From: Collybiopsis luxurians FD-317 M1
Taxonomy: Eukaryota; Basidiomycota; Agaricomycetes; Agaricales; Omphalotaceae
Length of the DNA: 64,000 bases
NCBI GenBank assembly: GCA_000827265.1
Contig: KN834778.1
Coordinates: forward strand, 509,097 to 573,096
Direction of reading: 5' to 3'
Below the pieces are notes generated by a model. The model had not been told where the DNA came from. It ran no database searches and saw only the letters and a list, made by a program, of their open reading frames with translations. The position numbers and the translations under genes are program-made. This document shows, one piece after another, positions 36,381 through 48,693 of this stretch (positions are counted from its first letter, which is position 1; the number at the start of each line of letters is the position of its first letter).

Positions 36381-37409
36381 ATTCTCGCCTCGCAGGATGG
36401 CCCGATGATGAACTTTATGGTTCCTTTCCACCGTTTTGGTTTTCAGGATCTTGATCTCTTCCTTGGCTTATTTGCTGTCCTTGTTTTGTAGATCAACGAA
36501 CGCAGATTAATTTTTTTATCCAGATATCTGTCATTGTACGTCCTGTATTGATATTCTATACAAATCTATATCAGCTTTTCGTTAGCATCTTAAATCGCAC
36601 TTCTACTCTCACTGGTTCATAGCGGCTCTACTATTATTACTACTAAGATTGGGGATTCATGTGGCGCAGTATGCGGACCGGTAGTCCAAATTGTCCCTCA
36701 GCTTCACCAGCGCATCCTAAGACCCCATTTCTCTATGCAACGAAAACTAGCTCGAAAGCAGCAAAACTAGTAACATTCGAAGATCCGAGCCTGAAGTTCT
36801 CAATATGGCTGAGGATGACTAGGGAGGTGTAACGCGAAAAGACAAGTACCCTGCTTCCTCTGTGATCGTGTGCAGCCTAAAGCTAGCCCAAAGTCTCGCA
36901 TAAATTCAGCTGCTAGTGCTGAGCTGATTTGAATGCGTTGACGTGCGAAGACTCCCTCCCATCCGTTACCTTCCCAAACCGCGGAAATAGAACTTCCTCA
37001 AGATTTCCTCAGGCCTTGTCCCAACTTCGGTACAGGAAAGGAAAGTCGAACAGCACAAATGTATTTTTGTTAAATGAGGATGACCTCATGGGTCGACAGA
37101 CCTAGTGGGATTTACTTGACTAATGCGACTCCAAGAATCCCGCCGGTGATAAAATTTAGCTCAGACAATTGTATATTTTAATCCATGGAAGTAACAAATA
37201 ACAATACGGGTTGACGGAAGCGTATGAAGGCATATGCTCAGTTCAGCATCAGAACATAGATTTAAATTAACTCCCGATGAACCGGACGATCGCACAACGA
37301 ATAAGGAAAAAAAACCATCGAGGGGGCGGAACTGCTCCTTCCACGCTTGTCAATGTCAGGATTTTCCCCTTCGGGCCTTCCTTCCGTGAATCAACAGGAC
37401 TTGGGCTAT
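36381..37409. other. intergenic, no gene seen
   Basis: About 1 kb of AT-rich sequence downstream of SRC1 with stops in all frames and no repeat or RNA feature I can support. Confidence 0.45.
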
Positions 37410-38739
37410 TCAACAGAAAGAACGCTTCCAGAGCTTCCTTGATTTAGAACAGTTCATGAGGCCCGTTCCGGGATCCGAACGCATACAGTCCGCTTGCTGT
37501 AGGCATATGTGTTTCGAGGGGAATACATACCGTTCAAAAATTCCCCTTAGTTTGCGGTAGCGCAGCAGCATTTCTATGGCACCAGGGTACGTATTTTTAA
37601 CGGTCTCACGATCAACCAAAGAGATACTTCGATCCGAAATACGTATATCATAATATATGTTCAATCCTTACCAGTTGAAGGTTTAGCTTCTTTCACCAAA
37701 TTTGTATTTTGCTTTGTCTCTCGTATATACGACCAGAACCGAATGGCATTTCGCGTTTAACGAAGGCATATATGGATTAGGCCTCAAAGTCATTGTGTGC
37801 CATGACTCATCACCGCGGGCTCCTGATACGAGCATGAAAGCGTGCACGCTGTACCACACTTTCTGCGGGTCGGACTCAGTGGCAGTGTACCCGAGCAGCT
37901 TTTGTCCCTGTTCAGTCGGAATCCGTTTAACAAGGGGGTGCATGACGGGGATGGGCCCTCATCGCACAACGTTCTGGTAAGTATATCATGGAACATTCCG
38001 TGATCCTTTTTGAAAGGTCCCATCCAGCTCACTCTGAATCATATGACAGAAAGAAGGATTTAAACAAATGCCATTATGCTGGCGTACGTCCGGAATGGGA
38101 CATAGCTTATCTTCAAGCTTGTTGATCATAAGGCGTTGTTCGCTACTCTCTGAGTCTCTCCGCAGATCATGATTTGGACGTCTCCTCAATGTCCGACAAT
38201 TCTTCCATCATTTACAGGTGAGTCGTTTGATTTGACTATCTACTCAAAGCACTGCCCAGGCCCAAAGTTAACACGACATCAGTGTAGCTTTCCGCGTTCA
38301 CTTGCTTGCCTATTTTATCTCAGCTGAGCGGTGCCAACACAGCGATTAATCATGCCATATGTACCTGACGCTCCAGCGTCGGCCAACAGAAGCTTTTCAT
38401 TAAAAATATCCCATATATAAATGTAAACAGGACCAGCTTCTGCCAAATATTTTGACAGGAAACTTGGATCGACGACTTCTTTCTCGGGTGCTTGGACTTG
38501 CTGCAGCATCCAACTGCCGAGTTGGTCACCGGTGACTTTGTCCTAGCATGTCCTAGCTTGACTCCGGTCAATAGAGAAGGCATGCCATGATTAACTAGAC
38601 CAAAATTAAATTTTATTGCCTTGTTCAGAAACTGCGGAGACTCCCTTTTTGAATGATTGATTGAATGGGACACGGAAGCGCAAAAAGCCTGTGAGGAGGA
38701 ACTTCTCGGAATTCCTCTGCTTGAGAACGCTGAACACAA
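37410..38739 (-). pseudogene. possible decayed or unrecognised gene
   Basis: Minus-strand frames between 38739 and 37410 contain several stretches that read more like protein than noise. Examples are VNHGMPSLLTGVKLGHA, LGSWMLQQVQAPEKEVVDPS, YLAEAGPVYIYIWDIFNEKL, GYTATESDPQKVWYSVHAFM and PGAIEMLLRYRKLRGIFERY. They fall in different frames and are not all joined by convincing introns. A repeated CTAGGACA at about 38545 marks one frame change. I recognise no family. It could be a degenerate gene, or a live lineage-specific gene whose introns I cannot place. Confidence 0.22.
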
Positions 38740-39321
38740 AAACGGTAGTTGGAAAATCTCTCTAGAGTAATCTACTTGGGACTAGTTCGGAATTATGCTC
38801 GTTATTCCAAATGTTGCAATGACCTACGACCTTGGTTTGGTATTTTGAAAGTAGCAGCGTACCAACTGTGGCGGACAGATTGCAATGTGATATTCTGCTC
38901 ACCCCATTTACCTTGAAGTGGTTGGATAGGTTTCTTTGGCACGGAGACTAAGCGTCGATCGAACTACATTCGATCCACGGCACACTTTACAAATGAGAAA
39001 AGGATCCACAGAGGTCACTACTTTAGGGCGAGGAAAATAAATCTAGAAGGCTGCCGTATTAATCATGATTTAGAATAGAAAAATACATAGCCGATTGTGA
39101 AAACACTCGAAGAAAACCCTATCTCGTGTGAGGATCGCACATGGTTGTGCTGCTCTAGGGTGTTTCTCTAGAAGTTATCTGCCGTTACTTCGCTCCAAGA
39201 AGGAATCTGAAGAAGCCAAAAGTTGCCGACTTCCAATTATGGACTAAGCCTCTATACTAAAGCAAGCCGTATTGCTCACGAGAAGATTCCTTCAGTTCGT
39301 AATTGCGCATGTTTGTGTAAC
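38740..39321. other. intergenic, VPS23 3' flank
   Basis: About 580 nt with no ORF of note and no recognisable element. Confidence 0.4.
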
Positions 39322-41015
39322 CTAACCCCACATCGCCTGTTCACCCAAAGGTAAACCGGCTTGGATCTTTTCAATCAGAGCGCGTTTCATGAATTGCTCT
39401 TCAGCCAAAACGCGAGTTGTCTATTACCAAACAAGTCAGTGAATGATTTCCGAAGAAGTAATCAGAGGAATAAACAGGTTTCGGCTGCCTGCACGATGAT
39501 ATCAAGGGTTCGGGTTTAAGCGATACGCGACCCTTGATAAGAGCAGGGCAACGTGCGCGCAAATGAAGGCATAAGAGACGTATGAGCATGGAAAAGGTTC
39601 GGTGGCAAAGCTCGCGGAAACCAGGGCAGCATACTTGCCTTCAAAAATCTATCGAGATCAATACTACCAGAGTTGAGAGCACGATGGAGGTGATAGATCG
39701 TGTCCTCTATGGCATTGTCTTCAGCGACAAGATTGATTAACCTGAGCCAGAAGTTGAAATTTGGAAAGGAGGAATGGGAGATATCTACTGACTGATTATG
39801 CACGATAGTGGGACCGCAGATCAGTTCGTCGACGCTGACATCGCCTTTGTCTCTTAACAACTGAATGTTTCTCTCTGCGGCATCAACAGACTGCCTGAGT
39901 CGATTACCAACATTGAGGGAAACGGCCTTGACAGCTTCGAGACGCGACATCTCGTCATGGATCGCTGGCTCGCCGCGAAGAAGATCTTGTTGCATCTTTC
40001 GGAAGTGTTCGGAGCTATGATGCAGAGAAGATTGGAGAGATTGAAGAGCGGCAGTGAGTTTCGCATGAACGGAAGAATGAAGGGAGAGCAACACGGGATT
40101 CGGAGGACGAGGGGGGGCAGGAGCAATTTGGGATGATGAGGCAGGCTCATCAGAGTCTAATAAATTCTGAGCAGGAATTGGTGGCAGGGGAGGAGGAGGA
40201 GGAGGGGCAGACTGTATTCTGAGGGGAGGGGGAGGTCCAGGAGTCCAAGACATTGGGGGCGGAGGAGGTACAGGTTGCTGCGCGGGGCTCGCGGAGGGTA
40301 CCTGAGGAATGGGAGGAGGCTGGGGTGTCCAAGCAGCGGGTGGAATGGGGGACGGACGAGAGGGTGATGGAGAGTACGTTGGCGGAGGAGGCTGGGCTAC
40401 TTGATGGGGTATGGACGTTGGAAGGGGGGAACGCGCTGGTGAGCTGGAGGCTGAGAGTTGAGCTGCTTTAGAATAGACCGGAGGATCACGACTAAACCAG
40501 TTCATGAGGGCGTCAATCAGACCGAGCAATCCAGTTCTGGCTGTTGTTGTTTTTTCCCCTCTGTCAAGCCAGGACCCCTTGGTTCCTTCATAGTTAGAGA
40601 CATCGCATTTTCCGCTTAATTCGACGTATCTGCTATTCTTGATGAGCATGCCCTGTGCTGGTACAACGTAAACGATCGGAGAAGAACGAGGATAATTGAA
40701 CGGTATCCATATATCGATTGGGATATGATAGGTGGAATTTCGAAAATTTATTGGCAAAAGACCATGCAAACAGAGTAAAAGATGAGTACGGCCATCGTCG
40801 TATGCTGAGCTTGATGTGATGAGAAGAGAAGAAGGAAAAGGATCGCGGTGCTCACTGTATACATCGCTCTTGACCTTGAGCCAGCCGTTAGAGCCGCCAT
40901 ATAGACCAAAGGTGGCGAGAGCCTGGTCTACTTGGTGATAAACGTTGTCCCGCTGCTCGTATTTTGCAGAATTCTCGCGTAACCATTTCTGGGTGGAAGT
41001 GGTAGTTGTGGTCAT
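39322..41015 (-). CDS. VPS23: ESCRT-I subunit Vps23/Tsg101
   Basis: ESCRT-I component that binds ubiquitinated cargo for sorting into multivesicular bodies. The UEV domain occupies about residues 10-155: YHQVDQALATFGLYGG, LLCLHGLLPINFRNSTYHIP, DIWIPFNYPRSSPIVYVVPA and WLDRGEKTTTARTGLLGLID. It is followed by a roughly 130-residue proline-rich region (PPPPPLPPIPAQN) and a coiled coil (LHSSVHAKLTAALQSLQSSL, EMSRLEAVKAVSLNVGNRLR). The C-terminal steadiness box starts AEDNAIEDTIYHLHRALNSG and SIDLDRFLK. It then needs a 218-nt intron (39421-39638) with a GC donor (AAG|GCAAGT) to reach TTRVLAEEQFMKRALIEKIQ, with stop at 39322-39324. Without this splice the protein would lose half the steadiness box. 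It diverges from the TEA gene. Confidence 0.95.
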
Positions 41016-41213
41016 GAAAACCTAAAAAGGAAATGAGTACCCACGGATAGGCCGCGGCTAAGCCCCCGATGGCGATCTTGGGAACCGTAACACTGGCTAA
41101 TTCCTGCCATTTCGGATCTCAACCTCATACGGGCTCAAGGGGTTTGACAGTATACATAGTTCCATGTACCAACCTTATGTAGATCCTTAGATCAGAATAG
41201 CAATCTGTTCCAG

Positions 41214-41221
41214 TATATAAA
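41214..41221 (+). promoter_or_regulatory. TATA box of the TEA-domain gene
   Basis: TATATAAA lies 53 nt upstream of the ATG at 41274, within the 258-nt region shared with divergent VPS23. Confidence 0.45.
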
Positions 41222-41273
41222 CCGTCTGTAAGTTTATCTTTTCTCTTTTTTTCCTTGAGAGCACGACTCATCC

Positions 41274-43198
41274 ATGTACCCTCCTCATATGTCTGCTCCC
41301 ACCCCAGCCCCATCATATCCTCTCAATCCAGTTTCTCAAGCATCTAAATCTTTCCTCACCCCCTTGCGAAAACATCATAAACTTCTCAAAGACGGCTCAG
41401 GTTTAGAAGTATGGCCCGAATTTGTTGAACAAATTTTTGTCCAAGGTGGGGGTTCACTTGCAAGAAATATTCATCCTATTCATTTCAAAACAGGTCTCCA
41501 AGCATACTCTAGCACAACTGCTTCCTATAATCACTCCGTAAAGGCAGCTGATTCCAGGACCCCAGGTCGTTCGCGCCTGCGCAATGCCTTCCTCGTGTCA
41601 TATCTGAAAGAACGCGGTATTATCCGCTCTCGAAAGCAAGTTGCTTCCCACTTACAAGTATTAAAGAACATGTGGAAGGTTGATGACAACCCCAGTAAGT
41701 ATTTAATCTATTTCGAGGCTTGGGTGCTATCAACTTCGTGCTGTTTACTGATACCAAGGCTGTAGACTATTACCTTGTTGCGGGTTCCGAGCCACTGTCA
41801 CCGCCGCTAGGACATTCTTCGATTTCTGAAAATGCGTCTACCGCAAACCATATTCCGAGTCGGCATCCTTCTCCGGCGTTCTCGTCTACTTCTTCCACAT
41901 CATCTTCTAGCTCGTCTCCCTCTTGCATGATGGGCTCGCCTGGAATGCGGTCACTAGTTGCAGTGTCCTCGGCTTATTCTTCTCCGTGCTCTTCCCTGCA
42001 GTCCAGCCCATTGGAAACACAACAGTCACTCGAAACAGGACCTGTCGCACAACTATCTCAAAGGCCAAGTCATTCGGCGACAGCATCGATGCCAGCGAGA
42101 TCGGAATACCTCAGAGTCCCAATGACCACAGCGCGTCAGCTTGGGCAAGCGCCGATAGATGCCTCTGGTTTTATGTCTAATCAGGTACCTCATAGCGCAC
42201 AGCAGCAGTGTAATCGTTTCCAAGTTGATGCTTCGCGGTGCCCTCCAGTGTCTGGGAGTAGTCTCGAACAAGCGCCAGTGCCAGCTGTTGTACGTTATCA
42301 GCAATCGCAATACCGCCGACAACAGCAACGAATTTATAAACCGTCCTCTTTGCATCGTGGCACACTGGTCTCTGATTCAATCACTAGTCATGCTATAGTC
42401 GCAATTCCAACGAAGCTATTTCTTTATACAGAGGGCATGGAGCCTTTGAATGTCGACCTTGAACAACTCTTCGCTTCTTCCGGTGAATTTGGAATTGCCA
42501 GTTTGCGCCTACAGCTGGACGTTCCCAGATCGCCGACACTTTCTGTAAGGTCGAAGAACTCACAAGGTTTCGCCGTGCAGGTGCTGGCCAATCTACCGGC
42601 CCATATGGGTGGTGCTCGCTTGGCGTCAACAGCTTGCAAATGCGTCACGCAGGTTTGGGGTATACGCCGAACTCATTCATACGCCCTCTCAGCGGATGCG
42701 AAGGTCAAGCAGGAGTCGTTCTTTGCGGATGATTTTCTGCCGTGCCAGTCTTCCGATCTGGACGCGTCACCGTTGTCGTGTTTGGCCAGAGAGGAAGGTG
42801 TTGTAGACGTAGCCTATCCACCTGGCCATGAAGGATCATCGACATCAACGAGTTCCGGATCAGTGCTTTTCACTTTCCCAAACAGCGCGCTATCTACTTG
42901 CGGAGGGTTGGAGCAAGGTATTTTGCTTTCGTTTATGTGCGCACAAGTTAGTTGACATACTATTTTAGGTGCAACCTTGATACACCAAGAGCTGAGCTGC
43001 AGTGGACAAGCCATTCTTCACTTGACGTATTCTCTAAGATCGGAGCAGTTGCCCGCCGCAAGGCTAATCGAGTGGGGCTGCCTCCCGACTACGCCCTCTG
43101 CTGGCCCTTTGAACTGGTCGTATAATACGCGCCTTCCTGACGTTCTGCAACAATATCATCCATCAGTGTCAGAGGGCGCATACTACCACGCCCCTTAA
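41274..43198 (+). CDS. TEA/ATTS-domain transcription factor (AbaA/Tec1 family)
   Basis: A DNA-binding regulator; relatives are fungal AbaA (conidiation) and Tec1 (filamentation) and animal TEAD. The TEA domain is near the N-terminus. An intron splits it and splicing gives WPEFVEQIFVQGLQAYSS, then GRSRLRNAFLVSYLKERGII and RSRKQVASHLQVLKNMWKVD. These match the three-helix TEA fold, with QVASHLQVLKN as the recognition helix. The remaining roughly 450 residues are Ser/Pro/Gln-rich and mostly disordered (SSTSSTSSSSSSPSCMMGSP). Within them is a more ordered region (VAIPTKLFLYTEGMEPLNVD, then FGIASLRLQLDVPRSP). The last exon (ATLIHQELSCSGQAILHLTY) looks folded and resembles the C-terminal regions of fungal TEA factors. 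Four exons are inferred. Target genes cannot be predicted from this window. Confidence 0.92.
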
Positions 43199-44723
43199 CC
43201 TCTTTCTGTCTACAGCTCTTGTGATCCCCCTACTACCGGACTTTTAAAAGCCGAATGCTACATTGACTTTTTTTCGTGCTATCAACAAGCCATCCTGTAT
43301 CAAAATATCAAAAGAAGAACGGGTTCCTGGAAAATATTTTTCATGGATATCCATGTTTTTTATCGATGACGGTAGCAAAGTTGCTTCGCGGAGATATTTC
43401 TAGTACGCTGTTGCCTATTTTGAATTGTTTATTATTTTGTCTTCTTTCGCATTACTGCTACCTAATTGCTTTCGTAATCTGCTCGTTGTTACCTATAAAA
43501 CACGGACCACCGTCGGACATGTTCATTTCATAGGTGGAGACTGTTTCGCTATCGTTCTGTATCAATAATGGCTTTGCTCTATAAGGGAAATCTTGTTGTA
43601 CTGAATTCCAACTGTATATTGGATATCCTAATTCTCTCTTCGTAAACAGGCACCGTATGTAGTTTCAATACACCAAACTTTTTTTTTTTTTCCTATTGGA
43701 CATTTTGACTGACTGTTGGCTCGAATGGATGGGTGGAGTGGTGAAACGATGATGGCAGATACGCGCTCATCTCAGTGCTGTAAGTAAGCCCTCTGAGTAA
43801 CATTGGCGATCGAACCACAGATGATGGCATCCCGCTTCCTTGTCCTTTCATGGAAAAAGCGTTTCCAGCCACTTAGCCCTTCACTCAATTGAGCATGCGG
43901 TCACTATAATCAATCGATTAATTCGTGTATAAGTTTCTCTCCGATTGCAGCGTTACGGGGATCGTGCAAGTCCGTCTCTCAGGATCTTGAAACGACTTCT
44001 TACGCGGCGCGTTGCTGAAGACAACTTATAGCGTCGAAAGAATCGTTCAAGGGAGGATCGATCTTTGCCGCACTCATACACTTACGCGGGAAGGTGCTGC
44101 CGACCCTGACCGAAAACAGACTTTTGACGAATCAATAAGCACTTTACAGTTGCATTACCGGCCGAAGATTCAGTACAGCTCATTTTTTTTCGGTGAGTCA
44201 CTCCGATAAACGCCAGGATCGACAGTCAAGTCCATAGACATGCTGTACAGTGTTCGGTGGAAATAAAATGAAATCTCCCACATAGTTCACGCAACTTTCC
44301 GTTGAATGGGAAGAGGTTGATGACACTTACTATGGAACTTTTTTAAACTGGGAAGACACTCGGAGCGACCTTCTCCATTATGGCAGAACGCGAACATGTG
44401 CTGAATATCAGTGCCTATGACGAGACATCAATCTTGAATCTCCTCAACCTCACCGCCCGCCGTTTATGTCTCGGAGTTGTTCGATTCCAAAAAGCTCCCT
44501 GTAAGTACCACCTGTTTCATTTATGTCAACCTTGTAGAGATCGGTGTGGGTGTCATATCAGTATTGCACCTGTAAACTCGGGTGGATTTTCGGATGCGTC
44601 TACAAATGTCCTAGCGTCAAAGCAATTTTTATTGGCGTAGAATTCACCACACCGCAACAGTAGCCGGACTCCAAGATTCGAGGTCGTTCATAATCAGACC
44701 ACCGCATAATTAAGGCAGTAACG
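43199..44723. other. intergenic, TEA-gene 3' flank to NOC3 3' end
   Basis: About 1.5 kb between convergent genes. It has a T13 run at 43679-43691 and two weak plus-strand ORFs (44012-44209, 44380-44640). The second starts MAEREHVLNISAYDETSILN and could encode a small peptide, but splicing its apparent 37-nt intron creates an immediate stop. I call no gene here. Confidence 0.4.
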
Positions 44724-47501
44724 TCATGAAAACCCAGCCAGGAATTTTTCTGCCTCCTTCCTAACTTGCAGATCCAGGTGGCTGTCTCTCAAAGCATACA
44801 CCTCCCAGAGACATGTCCCAAAGGGATTTGATAACTGTGGATCATCAAGATCTGGTCGGTAAACGCCGTCAAATGATCTATCTTGAGTCGATAATAAGGC
44901 CTGAAGTCTAGGGTCCTTGACCATCAGACCTTGTACAAACAACAGGGTGCGAACAGCCACGGGTGCGGGCCAATGCATGCAGGAGCTGAGTAGACGTTTG
45001 GCAAAGGCAGCGGAGTGCCAGGCTGGAGCTGTGCTCCCAAAGGCTCGGGGCGAAAATACGATATGAAGTGCTCTGAATAACATATCTGCGAGAGAAGTCG
45101 ACGATTGGTGATGAACTTTCTCGCCCGTCACAGGAGATTCCGGTGGCGCGTCTAGGGCAGGCATTAGCGCGAGAGGAGTAATTATCGCGTAGAGATCTGT
45201 TATGAAATCGCTGAGATCCATGTTCAGAGCCTCTCCTGCATTCGCGGGAAGTTAGTTATGTGCGAGAGAGAGAATTCGCGATACAAACCTTGACCAGAAA
45301 GAAGTTCAAAGGCTGTAACAATGCAGAATAAACGATGTCGGACCATTGTAGCGTCTCCAGTTTCGTTCTCAGCTTCAGGGGTAATCAAACCTCTTAGTAC
45401 CTTCATGAGGTCCCTAAAAAAGTCCACATTAACCAGATGGGCATACTTAATTATCCCTTCAAGTGCAGCAGGGAGCAACGGACTTGGCTCCGGATTTTTG
45501 AGAATCCCGAAATATAATACAAACAGGAGCTTTAGGGTTTCTGTATGCTTGAAAAAGATCCGCATCAGTTGCAGGTTACTATGGCTTCACATTCAAAAAA
45601 AAGACGTACAGTCGACGCCCGTTCCTCCTTGTCAATCTCTGCTTCCGCGTCTCGGAATTCACGCTCAATTTCCTTTCTTTCCTTAAGTGCTTTGACTGCC
45701 TTCTTGCTGAGATGAGGCTGATCCGAAGATTTACCCTTGGCACGTCTTGCAGCGTCCTTGCCTTTGGAGCGTATCTTGAGGGGCGAGTTTTTATCCGCTT
45801 TGGATTCTGAAGCGCGTACGCCTAGCTCACTTTTCAGGCGTAGATGAAGGAGACACGACAGAGCCGCCGGATGGACATTGAATCGTTTTTCCTTTATCAT
45901 ACGATTAAGAAGGCGGACAACTTCCAGAGAAGCAGTTCCGGTCAGGTCATCTCGAAAGACTTTGATGAGCGTGTCGAGGCAATGCTGTGAGGTCTATAAA
46001 CTAATTAAAAGCTGGAAAAAATTGTATCTTTGAGAGAAGAATCAACCTTGGTCCATGACTTCCTACTTAACTGAGCTACGACGCAGCTCATAAGATTGAC
46101 CCGAAAATTGAAGTGCAAAAGTTCGGTAAGCAGCGTGCAGATACACTGCAAAGCTGTCTCTGAAACCTCGTTTCGCGCTGACGTCCGGAAGAATAGTGAA
46201 TGAGGTATCATTCATGATAGACGCGAGCTGGCTCACCTTTGAGTTCATTCTCAAGCGTCCGGAGGTAGTTTTGATAGACTGAAACTAAACCTTGCTCATA
46301 CTCTCGGGTCCTGGCAACCGCTTGACTGACTTTTTCGGCTTTTTCTCTCTCAGACAAGGCACGAATGCGATATCCAGGAATGATATCCCTATAGACCGCC
46401 GACTGAGATAAAATTGCGAGTTTTTGGATGATAGGATCGTTAGGAACAGACTCGGGATGGGTGGGTGTTGATACAGATGGCAAAGAGAATGTATGGAGCC
46501 GTTTGAGTAAACTGAGCTATTACCATTTCAAATTAGCGGGGATTGATCAAAGAATAATGCGACCACTGACCGAATTCTCAGGATCAGACATAACGTCTTG
46601 ACAGATGCTAGCAATTTGATTTTTCGCTTCTTGTATTTTAACTTTCCGCGATTTATTTTCGAGAATATCTACCACAGCTAATCGTCCAAACCGTGCGCCC
46701 GTCGCAGCATCATCGCGGACTGGTTGTTCATCGACTGATTGCTCTTCTGAATCGTCCGAGTCGCCTGATTGTGAATCGACAGAAATAAGGGTGGCATTTC
46801 TTCCAGTCTTTTGTATTCTCCCGTCCAGCAACTTGATAGGAAGTCGCTCTAGACCCTCCGCTTCTGTTCGAGGAGGTTCACGAGATTTCCAAGGTACTGT
46901 CTCGTAGGGCATCTCGGCGTCCGAGTTAAAATCATCAAAGGCAGGGTCCTCGGAATCTGACGAAAGACTTGGGTCATCGGAAGCTTCTGAGAGGTCGATG
47001 TCACTAATTTGCGAGTCCCAATATCCCTCGTCTTCATCATGAGAATCAATGGAAGGAAGGTCGTCATTGATTGGAGTTTCTCGGACTGGTCTGTCGAGTT
47101 GACGCAGTCTTTCGATCTCAGGTTTACTCCTAGAATGAGATATAACTGGAAAGTCTCGTAAAAATAATTTGAGAACATACCTGGATATACCTTGTCTGTC
47201 AAGCGAATCCAAAAATTTGACAGCACCTCCATAAGCATCCAAGAGTTCGAGGTCCTGGTCAGACAGGTTGACATCCTCAGCATCAACGTCTGGAATGTCA
47301 ATGGTTTCCTTGATGGTATTTTTCTTTTTGGTTTGCGTTTTAGCTTTTGCGAAAGAGCTGGCTTTAGGTGCGTCAGTTTTGCTCAATTTCCGCTTTTTCG
47401 AGGGATTCTATGGAGTCAAATTGAAATTATTAAAAATTAAAAGAAACAAGCTCAATTACCTGAGAGGATTGGGCTGGCCTTTTGCCAGTCGATCTGCCCA
47501 T
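44724..47501 (-). CDS. NOC3: nucleolar complex protein Noc3
   Basis: Noc3 forms a complex with Noc2 that escorts pre-60S particles from nucleolus to nucleoplasm; yeast Noc3 also takes part in replication licensing. The N-terminus is basic ([14 protein letters not shown], then [10 protein letters not shown]) and followed by an acidic, disordered segment ([17 protein letters not shown]). The Noc3 signature is clear: [40 protein letters not shown] and [20 protein letters not shown]. The HEAT-like CBF/Mak21-related part follows: [28 protein letters not shown], a basic coil ([20 protein letters not shown]), [20 protein letters not shown] and [14 protein letters not shown]. It ends with [20 protein letters not shown] and [20 protein letters not shown]. 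About nine exons are inferred. The start codon is 71 nt from that of the divergent Nepro-like gene. Confidence 0.93.
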
Positions 47502-47572
47502 GGCAGTGGATAGCTTCAAAAAAATTTGGGTGTGATAGACGCCTAGTAGGGCGCTTATTTTCCTGCTCTTCT
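47502..47572. promoter_or_regulatory. 71-bp bidirectional promoter, NOC3 and Nepro-like
   Basis: The whole space between two opposing start codons. CAAAAAAATTTGG (47517-47529) resembles the RRPE element (AAAAATTTT-type) found upstream of yeast ribosome-biogenesis genes. Leaders must be very short or overlap the opposite transcript. Confidence 0.5.
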
Positions 47573-48693
47573 ATGAACCAACGAGGATTGGTATTGAGAC
47601 CTTTCCTTACCGAGCGAGTGTCGCTCGAGAAATCCCACCATGCAACCATAGATTTTGTCCTCAAAGATCTCAAGCTATTTTCACGCCGTTTGTCCACTGT
47701 TTCGACTGCATTGGCTGACGAAACACAAATTTTGGATCGTCTTCATTATAAGAATAAAAACCAACATCGCTCCGCCCTTTTCAGCAGGCGCGTATCAGAG
47801 CTTCGGAGGTATTCTCATCGGGTAGAAAAATTGAACATTTGTGGCTTGGTCGATGATGTACGCCAATGCTTCTTCGGTGCAACGGAAGGATTCAAGTCAG
47901 TACATATTCGCTAACAGTTTGGGCTCCCATCACAATAACAGCTCAGTTCTAAGCAGATGAAAGGTTCTTGGTCATATTTCCCGGATGAAAGATATGTCTC
48001 TTGGGTTAGAGAGCAGCTATCTTCATTTTCGGTACTTTCGAATAAGGCATGTCAAACTTTTCTTCTTTTTTTTTTTTTACGCCGCTAAGCCTTGCTATCA
48101 GATGTATGCCATTTCATGTGCGGCGTTCAAGTGAGTCTTCTCAAATGCGTCCGATTTTATTTATTTTTTTTTTGTACTTCCACCTAGGTCATTTTCCCTT
48201 TTTATGCAAACGGGAGCATTTATCCAGCTCATCTTGACCTTGATTGCGATAACTTCAAGGCTGGCTATGCTAGCCGCAGAGATGAACGAAATACTACAGC
48301 TTGCCATTCCGGCGATTGACCGTCTATTTGCCGTATTCAAAGTGAGTATTTTTCGTTATCGTTCGCCTCAGTACTCATGGGGGTTCAGCCATCTGCAGAT
48401 ACAGAAGAAAACAAAGAAGCTATATTTGAACCGACTCCTATCACGACAGCCACTTCTGGTTCCATGCCAAAGGTTGAGTTTCGAGAAGCATCTCCGCCGC
48501 CTCGCAGTGGAAAGCCCAGTGAGTTTTTGGTTCCTTATTTCACGATCAATCTCTCAAGTCTGTAGTCATAGCAATCGAACGCAAGGTCGTAAAGCGATCA
48601 AATGTGCAACACTCCTCCGAAGATTCTAAGGAACGTCCAAGGAAGAAGAGGAAAGAAAAGAAGGATGAGATAGATGATATTTTTGGGTTCTGA
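47573..48693 (+). CDS. Nepro-like (nucleolus and neural progenitor protein) N-terminal domain protein
   Basis: The first exon carries HHATIDFVLKDLKLFSRRLS and LDRLHYKNKNQHRSALFSRR, a pattern I associate with the Nepro N-terminal domain of nucleolar proteins. The link is from memory and tentative. Later exons give helical sequence (AMLAAEMNEILQLAIPAIDR, then LFAVFK) and a basic, disordered tail. The tail ends KKRKEKKDEIDDIFGF; such DEIDDIFG-type ends are common in nucleolar proteins. Parts of exons 2-3 (about 47,940-48,240), interrupted by T-rich introns, are poorly resolved. The position head-to-head with NOC3 fits a role in ribosome or RNase MRP biology, but that is inference. Confidence 0.6.

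Noticed and set aside
39516..39638. VPS23 C-terminus as read through, ending CSYQGSRIA
   Set aside because: It breaks off inside the steadiness box. The family sequence resumes after a GC-AG intron, so this is intron sequence.
43679..43691. T13 run as a polymerase III terminator
   Set aside because: No tRNA, 5S or other small RNA structure is visible upstream; homopolymer runs recur at several places in the window.
44012..44640. Two small plus-strand ORFs, one starting MAEREHVLNISAYDE
   Set aside because: No family pattern. The apparent 37-nt intron is unusually short and splicing it makes an immediate stop. Too weak to call.
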